From the NCBI GenBank assembly GCA_027488715.1, contig JAIYBD010000217.1, positions 1-6,372 on the forward strand: a DNA stretch of 6,372 bases, read 5' to 3'. Position numbers and translations under genes: made by a program. Below, one piece after another: positions 1 through 6,168 of the stretch (the stretch's first letter is position 1; every line of letters starts with the position of its first letter). The notes under the pieces are model-generated. The model searched no databases. It was not told the DNA's origin and was given only the letters and a program-made list of their open reading frames with translations. Source of the DNA: Bacteroidota bacterium. Its GTDB lineage: Bacteria; Bacteroidota; Bacteroidia; UBA7662; CANHCV01.

Positions 1-1
1 G

Positions 2-1441
2 ATGCCCAGTTCGTTTTTCTTCCATCAAGCTGCTGAAATGGGCCTTAATCCTTCTCAGTTTCTAACGTATATCATTCGTACATCGCTGGTTGCCCGTAAA
101 CGAAATGGATTCCATGCTCGAAGTATGGAAGCACTTTTGATGAAATTGGATCATTTGGTTCACAACTTTCAATCTCCCAATCATTCGCTGCGAAATGTTG
201 CAGTAATCATGGGAGGGTACAGCAGCGAAAGGCACATCAGTGTTGAAAGCGGTCGAAATGTTTACGAGAAATTAGCTTCTTCCGGCATTTTTCGTCCAAT
301 TTCTGTATTTCTATCAGGAGATGCTCATCGTTTTCAATTGCACGCCATTCCCATGAATCTGCATTTGAAGGATAATGCTGATGATATCAAGGAAAAAATT
401 GCTCATTATTCGGTTCATCCTATACTTAAGAAAATTCAGCTTGAAGCATCGGAAATTACACATTTTTTTGCCCAAGACAGTATTTTGTCTCCACAAGAAT
501 TAACTTTTGAGCAATTAAAAGAAAAAGTTGATGAGGTGTTTATTGCCCTTCACGGACGTCCGGGCGAAGACGGAACACTTCAACAAAAATTAATTCAAGT
601 TGGCCTTCCTTTCAATGGTTCATTACCTGAAGGGGCAGCACTTACCATTGATAAATTTCAAACCAAAGAAGTTTTGAAACAACATGGTTTTTTGGTTGCG
701 AATCATCGTTTGGTGAATAAAATGGAGTGGATTGAAATAGGAAACTCCTTGTTGGATCAAATTGTTTCAGAATTTCCATTTCCGTTCATTGCTAAACCCG
801 TTGATGATGGATGCTCTAGCGCCGTTAAAAAAATAAAGAATCGTGAGGAATTAGAATCTTTTTGTCGACTCATTTTCCGTGATTTAGAATCGTTGAATGA
901 ACACGATGCCGAGGTTTTGGGATTGCAATTGAAGGAAGAGTTTCCGCTTAAATCGGTATTTCTTGTTGAAGAATTTGTTGATTCGCAAGGAGCAAAGCAC
1001 TTTTTGGAAGTAACGGGAGGGATGCTCACTAGATTAGAAAACGGCCACATGGTGTACGAAACTTTTGAACCCAGTGAGTCGGTGGCCGTATCTGAGGTTT
1101 TGAGTTTGGAAGAGAAATTTTTAGCCGGTGAAGGACTAAACATTACTCCGGCCCGTTATGATGTTGATCCCATGATTGCAAAGAAAATTTCTGCCAAAGT
1201 GCAAGCCGATTTAAAGCGAGCTGCCGAAGTCCTCGGGGTAACTGGATACTGCAGAATCGATGCTTTTGTTCGAATTTTCGATGAGAATCATGTAGATACC
1301 ATCATCATTGAGGTGAATTCCTTACCTGGAATGACTCCGGCTACGTGTATTTTTCATCAATGTGCATTGAGTGGCTACAAGCCGGCAGAATTTATTGAAC
1401 AGATTTTAAATTTTGGAAAGGAGCGAAATCATGTTCGATAA
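2..1441 (+). CDS. D-alanine--D-alanine ligase-type ATP-grasp protein, 3' part of a probable tandem (two-module) ligase; 5' end outside the window
   Basis: The family ligates two D-alanines using ATP for peptidoglycan precursor synthesis in the cytoplasm. Visible landmarks, numbered from the first full codon: N-terminal GG-Y-SSE motif at 71-76 (E76 matches the substrate-binding Glu of Ddl), HGRPGEDG at 184-191, DK at 217-218, ATP-grasp lysine K265 followed by G-C-S-S (270-273), VEEF hinge at 322-325, EEKF at 370-373, R418-I-D420, and EVNSLPGMTP at 437-446 with metal-binding E437 and N439. The ATG at base 2 is probably not the start. Residues 2-25 align without gaps to 446-469 (P, F-H-Q, A, G, P, F and I in register), which is the tail that follows PGMTP in Ddl, so a first ligase module should lie upstream. 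Residues ~30-65 form a linker. The visible module (~67-479) is longer than a usual Ddl of 300-370 residues, with extra sequence at ~85-175 and ~293-315. The usual GSS loop reads GCSS, and the Ser after PGMT is Thr448, so substrate choice may differ. The family call is firm; exact specificity is not. Confidence 0.88.
   Translation: MPSSFFFHQAAEMGLNPSQFLTYIIRTSLVARKRNGFHARSMEALLMKLDHLVHNFQSPNHSLRNVAVIMGGYSSERHISVESGRNVYEKLASSGIFRPISVFLSGDAHRFQLHAIPMNLHLKDNADDIKEKIAHYSVHPILKKIQLEASEITHFFAQDSILSPQELTFEQLKEKVDEVFIALHGRPGEDGTLQQKLIQVGLPFNGSLPEGAALTIDKFQTKEVLKQHGFLVANHRLVNKMEWIEIGNSLLDQIVSEFPFPFIAKPVDDGCSSAVKKIKNREELESFCRLIFRDLESLNEHDAEVLGLQLKEEFPLKSVFLVEEFVDSQGAKHFLEVTGGMLTRLENGHMVYETFEPSESVAVSEVLSLEEKFLAGEGLNITPARYDVDPMIAKKISAKVQADLKRAAEVLGVTGYCRIDAFVRIFDENHVDTIIIEVNSLPGMTPATCIFHQCALSGYKPAEFIEQILNFGKERNHVR
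1417..1423 (+). promoter_or_regulatory. Shine-Dalgarno site of the PASTA gene
   Basis: AAAGGAG lies 7 nt before the ATG at 1431, inside the last codons of the ligase gene. It favours ATG 1431 over the in-frame TTG at 1413. The other starts in this window (2218, 4027) have no comparable site, as is common in Bacteroidota, so part of the match may reflect the Gly-Lys-Glu codons it overlaps. Confidence 0.5.
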
Positions 1442-2225
1442 GCTAAAAAGTAAGCCTTGGTGGTTTCAAGTTGGAGTGAGTTTAATTTTGTTTCTTGTTG
1501 TTTTATTTGTGGTTTTGCAATGGGCAAAATCGTACACACGTCATGGCGAGAAGATTGCTGTACCTAATTTGATTGGAAAATCGATTTTATTGGTAGAAGA
1601 GGAAGACAATCCGAATGATTTTGAGTATGTCATCACCGATTCGGTGTACATGCCTGAAAAATCGGGTGGAATAATCATGGACCAAGACCCTAAGCCTAGT
1701 TCATTTGTAAAGAATGGAAGGAAAATTTATGTATCTGTAACGGCTTTTGATGTTCCAAAGACACCCTATCCCGTTAAGGAAGGATATTCCATGAGAATGA
1801 CTAAGGCGCTCATTGAAAATGCCGGCTTTCGCCTGGGAGAAATCGAAGAGCGCCCCACCGACATGGTGAAAAATGGAAATTACGTATTGGAATCCAAAGC
1901 AAATGGAAAAATCGTAAAGTTCGGAGAGCCTTTACCCAAGGGAACGCTGATCAACTTAATCATGGCCGTTGCCTCCCTTGATTCCTTGATTGAAAACCCC
2001 GTGTTAACAGGTTTATCGTTGAAAGAAGCCATACAATTGGCCAATTCCAAAGGAATTGAAACATTTATTCGAGGAGAATTGGATGGGGATTCGTCAGATT
2101 TTTGGGTGCAACGCCAGAAGCCAGATGCCCATTTTATCGATCAAATTAGAATTGGAACTCGCATCGAGTTAACCCTCAAGCCGAATTCTGAGAAACCCAC
2201 TATTCAAGAAGAAATACATGACTAA
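1431..2225 (+). CDS. Membrane-anchored protein with three PASTA domains
   Basis: This 264-residue protein has a short basic N-terminus (K4, K6, K8), one transmembrane helix at about 11-31, and an extracytoplasmic part that is almost entirely three PASTA repeats. These lie at about 41-105 (opens VPNLIGKS, closes with QDPKPSS and a KNGRKIYVSV strand), 107-181 (the weakest, with S-x-A-N-G where the Q-x-P turn is expected) and 186-250 (contains QKPDAHFIDQIRIG). PASTA domains in Ser/Thr kinases and penicillin-binding proteins bind peptidoglycan or muropeptides. No kinase or transpeptidase domain is present, so this is a stand-alone PASTA protein, probably facing the periplasm from the inner membrane. 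It overlaps the ligase gene by 11 nt, which suggests translational coupling and fits a peptidoglycan-related role. The start at ATG 1431 was chosen over TTG 1413 for the Shine-Dalgarno spacing and the normal N-in signal anchor. Partner and exact role are unknown. Confidence 0.88.
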   Translation: MFDKLKSKPWWFQVGVSLILFLVVLFVVLQWAKSYTRHGEKIAVPNLIGKSILLVEEEDNPNDFEYVITDSVYMPEKSGGIIMDQDPKPSSFVKNGRKIYVSVTAFDVPKTPYPVKEGYSMRMTKALIENAGFRLGEIEERPTDMVKNGNYVLESKANGKIVKFGEPLPKGTLINLIMAVASLDSLIENPVLTGLSLKEAIQLANSKGIETFIRGELDGDSSDFWVQRQKPDAHFIDQIRIGTRIELTLKPNSEKPTIQEEIHD

Positions 2226-4017
2226 GTTGCTTGTTTTTTGTTTTTTATTTTGTTCTTTTTGTTCTTTTTCTCAAGAGAAAGTGGCCGTGGCATCTCAGAA
2301 TATCCATGTAAAGAATGAATTTCAAAAAAGAAGTCAAGCCCGATTTTTTGGTCAATTGGATACCAATTCCCTGCCTTTTCAAGATGATTTTTCTTCAACA
2401 CAAACCTTTCCAAATCCGTCTCATTGGACTGATTATCAAGTGTATGTTAACAATCACATGGCCATTAACGCTCCAACACTTGGAGTTGCTACTTTTGATG
2501 GATTAAATGAACAAGGTTCGCCTTATGATATCCAAGCCATTGGCATGTCGGGCCCAAGCGATACCCTAACGTCTATGGCATTTAATCTTCAAAACCGAAG
2601 GGGTTCAGATTCTATTTATTTAAGTTTTTTTTATCAAGCGGAGGGATTAGGGGAGGCACCAGAAATCAATGACTCTTTGGTGGTTGATTTTTACAATAAA
2701 TTCGGGTTTTGGAATACTGTTTGGGGAATTCCCGGCACTTCTGTTGGTGTATGGAAACAGGTCTTAATTCCTGTTGTGGATACCAATTTTCTACATGCTG
2801 GATTTCGTTTTCGAATTCGAAATTACAGTAGTTTGGTTGGTTTCTTAGATCATTGGCACGTAGATTATGTTCGACTTGCCGATAATCGATTGTACAACGA
2901 TACCGTGATTTATGACTTTGCATACAGTCAAACTCCAGGAAGCATTCTAAAGAATGGCTTTACCCAAGTTCCCTATTTGCATTTTAAATCGGATTCATCC
3001 CGTTTTTTATCCAATGGCCATCAAGCAACTTTCAAATCTTTCGGTTACAGTACACAAACCATTACCACTTCTGCAAGTTTTGTTGAACCTAGAAGTGGTT
3101 TTTTAATCCACACCCAACCCTTGGTAGCTAATTCAACCTTGGCAACCCGTACTTATTTCCCTTTTTCAGTACCTTTAATTGGTACAGATTCTTTTGAATT
3201 GGATGCTATTTATTCCATTTGGTCGAATAGTTCTGTGATAAAAACCAATGACACAATCAGAAGGAGGTATACTTTTTACAATCAGTACGCTTATGATGAT
3301 GGAACTGCTGAATATGGTTACGGTTTAAATACCAATGGAGGTAGAATTGCGTATCGATTTATTTCTACCCGACCTGATTCTTTGAGGGGAATTTCACTGT
3401 CGTTTATTCCTATCCGTACAGATGTTTCTCGAGAATTGTTTACCCTAATGGTGTGGAAATCGATTCCCGAGCCAGGAACCGGAAAAGGGGAGCAACTGCT
3501 TTATCAATCTAATTTTCAAAGGCCAAAATATCAACGCTTTTACAATGGTTTTGTGAATTATGAATTTGATAGTGCTATTGCCGTTTCAGATACTTTTTAT
3601 GTGGGTTGGCAACAAAACACCGATAAAATTTTGAGCCTTGGGTTAGACCGAAATGACACGGCTAATGCCAATATGTTTTACAATGTAACCGGTACTTGGC
3701 AATCATCTGGGATACCCGGTGCATGGATGATGCGCCCCATTCTTGGCAAAAACGCCAATTTGAAAATTAGTAATCAGGAAATAACGCAAAATCGTTTTCA
3801 AGTGTATCCTAATCCATCATCAGATCATATTTTCCTGTCGGGATTAGAAAATCAATCGGAAGTGAAATATGAAATTTTTTCATCAATGGGGCAAAAGTTA
3901 CAAAACGGCATTATTGTTGATCAATCCATCAGGTTTGATTTCAAAGAAAGCGGTTTAATTTTTATTCGTTTACATTTGAACCAAGAAACTATTTATATTC
4001 GAGTAATGAAAAATTAA
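2218..4017 (+). CDS. Secreted beta-rich protein with T9SS type A C-terminal sorting domain
   Basis: This 599-residue protein starts with a Sec signal peptide (hydrophobic 4-17, likely cut after S18, giving Q19). The end (about 525-599) is a typical T9SS type A sorting domain: VYPNPSSD beginning at V529, a central strand with MGQKL, an SGLIFIRL strand near the end, and terminal KN. Such domains send proteins through the outer membrane by the type IX system, after which they are usually cleaved and either anchored or released. Between these lie a first beta-sandwich-like region (about 53-220, opening PFQDDFS and closing DHWHVDYVRL at 211-220), a beta-rich linker with Thr/Ser-rich strands (about 225-350), and a second module opening YDDGTAEYGYGL at 359-370. 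No catalytic motif was recognised, so it may be a structural or adhesive surface protein. The ATG overlaps the PASTA gene stop by 8 nt, with no clear Shine-Dalgarno site, which points to coupled translation in the same operon. Secretion route is well supported; function is unknown. Confidence 0.85.
   Translation: MTKLLVFCFLFCSFCSFSQEKVAVASQNIHVKNEFQKRSQARFFGQLDTNSLPFQDDFSSTQTFPNPSHWTDYQVYVNNHMAINAPTLGVATFDGLNEQGSPYDIQAIGMSGPSDTLTSMAFNLQNRRGSDSIYLSFFYQAEGLGEAPEINDSLVVDFYNKFGFWNTVWGIPGTSVGVWKQVLIPVVDTNFLHAGFRFRIRNYSSLVGFLDHWHVDYVRLADNRLYNDTVIYDFAYSQTPGSILKNGFTQVPYLHFKSDSSRFLSNGHQATFKSFGYSTQTITTSASFVEPRSGFLIHTQPLVANSTLATRTYFPFSVPLIGTDSFELDAIYSIWSNSSVIKTNDTIRRRYTFYNQYAYDDGTAEYGYGLNTNGGRIAYRFISTRPDSLRGISLSFIPIRTDVSRELFTLMVWKSIPEPGTGKGEQLLYQSNFQRPKYQRFYNGFVNYEFDSAIAVSDTFYVGWQQNTDKILSLGLDRNDTANANMFYNVTGTWQSSGIPGAWMMRPILGKNANLKISNQEITQNRFQVYPNPSSDHIFLSGLENQSEVKYEIFSSMGQKLQNGIIVDQSIRFDFKESGLIFIRLHLNQETIYIRVMKN
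2251..2268 (+). repeat. 9-bp direct tandem repeat (TGTTCTTTT x2) in the signal-peptide codons
   Basis: Two exact copies of TGTTCTTTT encode Cys-Ser-Phe twice (residues 12-17) in the hydrophobic core of the T9SS protein signal peptide. They follow two T6 runs at 2234-2239 and 2241-2246. A gain or loss of one 9-bp unit would keep the frame and change the signal core by three residues; slippage in the T6 runs would break the frame. T-rich codons for Phe and Leu are expected in a signal peptide of an AT-rich genome, so the repeat may be incidental. Confidence 0.6.
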
Positions 4018-4026
4018 TTTCACGCC

Positions 4027-6168
4027 ATGCGTTCAAATTTTATACTGGGCTGTTTCTTTCTATTGTTTTGGAATGTGAATCTGGCTCAAAGTAATATTCA
4101 ATTGGCCAATGAGGCATATTCAAAAGGGAATTTCCGCTTGGCTGAAGACTTTTTAACTCAAGAAATTAACTCAAAACCAAGCGGAATTGCATTTTATAAC
4201 CGCGGATTAACTCGTTTGGCTATGGAAGCCTATTTCACTTCCATCAATGATTTTGACAGTTCAATAACGTTAAATTACAAATTATTTGATTCGTACAACC
4301 GGCGTGGGTATGCTCAATACCACACTAAAAATTACTCAGGAGCTGTGGAGGACTTTAAAATGGTCATCAGTCAGTCCAAGCAAAATGAATTGATTTCTTA
4401 CGCGTACCGTTTTGTTTCTCTGAGTTTCATTCGAATGCAAGATTATTCTGCAGCTGAAGAGTGGTGCAATAAGGGCTTAGCGGTGTTTCCCAATGAGAAA
4501 AACTTATTGTTTAATAAAGGATTTCTCTACTACTCAACGGGTTCCTACCAAAAAGCTATCGACGAGTTTGATAAGCGATTGCAAATTACCCCCAATCACC
4601 TTGAAACAATTTTATGGAAGTCGGAGGCTTTGATACAATTAGGTAATTACCAAGAAGCTCAACCGAATTTAGAAAAGGTAATTGCCCTTCAACCTAATCA
4701 TATTGTTGCGCATTCTTCTTTAGCCTTAGTTTATCAAAAAACAAAACAAAAAGACAAGCTGAAAGAAGAATTGAATACCCTTAATTCATTGGGCTACAAA
4801 CCTGCATCCGATTTCCTTGAAATCAATTTAGCTAAAAATCATATCGAAGAAGGTAATTTGGAAGAAGCCCTAAAACTTTTAAACCAAGCATTGGATAAAA
4901 ACAACAGAAACGCAACAGCTCTTTTGAATCGCTCCATTGTTTGGTACATAAAAAAAGACTATTCTGCTGCATTAAAAGATGCAAAGCTTTTGGTCGAAAT
5001 AGATCCTCAAAGTTTTGAAGCTCAAATCCAACTTGTGAAATGTTTGATGGAAAGTCAAGACCCTCAAATCATTGAAAAAGTCATTTCTCTAAAATCAAAA
5101 TATCCTCAAAAGCCAGAATTAACCTATCTATTGGGCAAATCCTATTATTTGTCAGGAAATTATTCTGAAGCTGCAAAAATTCTAGAATCTACCCTTCCCG
5201 GATATTCAGGAGCGCAAACGTATTCGATGTTAGCTTTTATTTATAGCCAAAAGCTCATTGATTCAGAAAAATTTAATCTTTACGCAGAAAAAGCACAACG
5301 TGAAAATCCCAATTCAAAAAACACTCAATTGATCGAGTCATATGCTTATCTCAACGAAAAAAAGTATGATTTAGCTATCGCCGGATTCAAAAAATACCTT
5401 GAAAAAAATGGAGAAGATGCCATGGTGATAAGCAATTTGGCCTACTGTTACGAACAAACTAAGCAGCTTCTAGAGGCCAAATCATGGCGAATAAAAAACA
5501 CTCAAATCCAACCGGAAAGTGCAAAAGCATTCTATCAACTTGGCAACGTATGTTATAAATTGAACGATTATCCCGCAGCTAATGTTGCCTTAATTCAATG
5601 CATCAAACTTTCCCCCAATTATTATCAAGCCTATTTGTTGAGAGGAGTCGTAAGCTTGGCACTTCAAGATTATGGAACCGGTAAAAAAGATTTAGAAATC
5701 GCCTTAAAAAATTTACCAGAAAAAGCTGGCGATATTTACCCAAATCTCGCATTTGCCTCTGCTAAACTGGGCGATATCAATGATGCAATGCCTTATTTGG
5801 AAGAATGGGAAAAGCTTGAACCCCAAAATGGATTGGTGTTTTACACCCGTGGCAATTTATTCTCCGGAAAAGGAAACTATGAAAAAGCCTTGTCAAATTA
5901 CTCTCGAGCCATCGAACTTGATCCCAATAATCCCGATTTCCTACTCAATCGCGCCATTTTAAACATCAACAACGCTCATTATCAAGATGCTATTCAAGAC
6001 GGTGAGCGGATATTATTACTGAATCATAAAACTGCTGAGGTGTATTATAACCTGGGGGTAGCTTACATCAAAGATGGCTCACAACTTTCTAAAGGTTGCG
6101 AAGCCATTAAAACAGCGAAAAGAATGGGATATCCCCAAGCCGAGCAATGGCTTAGTAAATGCGATTGA
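4027..6168 (+). CDS. Exported TPR-repeat protein (about 19-20 TPR-like units)
   Basis: This 713-residue protein has an N-terminal signal peptide (hydrophobic 5-15, likely cleavage after L19-A20, mature Q21). The rest is a nearly continuous array of 31-34-residue helical hairpins. Approximate starts are 22, 53, 87, 124, 158, 192, 226, 262, 296, 330, 363, 397, 432, 466, 499, 533, 569, 603, 637 and a degenerate cap at 671. The unit at 603-635 is the most canonical (Y-x-x-x-G-N, Y-x-K-A-L, A-I-E-L-D-P-N). The C-terminal cap carries GCEAIKTAKRMGYPQAEQWL (690-709), an ending I associate with TPR proteins of this phylum, plus C691 and C712. No enzymatic or OmpA-like domain is attached. TPR arrays are protein-binding scaffolds; a periplasmic or outer-membrane-associated scaffold is inferred from the signal peptide. 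It begins 9 nt after the T9SS gene without a Shine-Dalgarno site, so it is probably the operon's last gene. A lipoprotein reading (L7-G8-C9) is unlikely because the hydrophobic stretch before C9 is too short. Confidence 0.88.
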   Translation: MRSNFILGCFFLLFWNVNLAQSNIQLANEAYSKGNFRLAEDFLTQEINSKPSGIAFYNRGLTRLAMEAYFTSINDFDSSITLNYKLFDSYNRRGYAQYHTKNYSGAVEDFKMVISQSKQNELISYAYRFVSLSFIRMQDYSAAEEWCNKGLAVFPNEKNLLFNKGFLYYSTGSYQKAIDEFDKRLQITPNHLETILWKSEALIQLGNYQEAQPNLEKVIALQPNHIVAHSSLALVYQKTKQKDKLKEELNTLNSLGYKPASDFLEINLAKNHIEEGNLEEALKLLNQALDKNNRNATALLNRSIVWYIKKDYSAALKDAKLLVEIDPQSFEAQIQLVKCLMESQDPQIIEKVISLKSKYPQKPELTYLLGKSYYLSGNYSEAAKILESTLPGYSGAQTYSMLAFIYSQKLIDSEKFNLYAEKAQRENPNSKNTQLIESYAYLNEKKYDLAIAGFKKYLEKNGEDAMVISNLAYCYEQTKQLLEAKSWRIKNTQIQPESAKAFYQLGNVCYKLNDYPAANVALIQCIKLSPNYYQAYLLRGVVSLALQDYGTGKKDLEIALKNLPEKAGDIYPNLAFASAKLGDINDAMPYLEEWEKLEPQNGLVFYTRGNLFSGKGNYEKALSNYSRAIELDPNNPDFLLNRAILNINNAHYQDAIQDGERILLLNHKTAEVYYNLGVAYIKDGSQLSKGCEAIKTAKRMGYPQAEQWLSKCD

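Noticed and set aside
125..142. Internal ATG codons (125, 140) as the true start of a single-module ligase
   Set aside because: There is no ribosome binding site, and the codons before them encode a recognisable ligase C-terminal tail in the same frame, so translation reads through from upstream. They remain possible as secondary starts.
757..1143. 128-codon minus-strand frame inside the ligase gene
   Set aside because: It lies antisense to conserved ATP-grasp motifs and has a Ser/Asn-rich low-quality composition with no domain; it is a shadow.
1413..1430. Upstream TTG start for the PASTA gene, adding six residues
   Set aside because: The ATG at 1431 has AAAGGAG at proper spacing and gives a normal short basic N-terminus before the membrane helix.
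2251..2265. Possible lipobox at C12 or C15 of the T9SS protein
   Set aside because: The residues before each Cys (LF, SF) do not fit the small-residue lipobox rule, and cleavage after S18 is a better signal peptidase I site.
2666..2923. 85-codon minus-strand frame inside the T9SS protein gene
   Set aside because: It is antisense to the conserved DHWHVDYVRL region, with no start context and no recognisable product.
5753..5962. 69-codon plus-strand frame inside the TPR gene
   Set aside because: It is an out-of-frame shadow of the most canonical TPR repeats.
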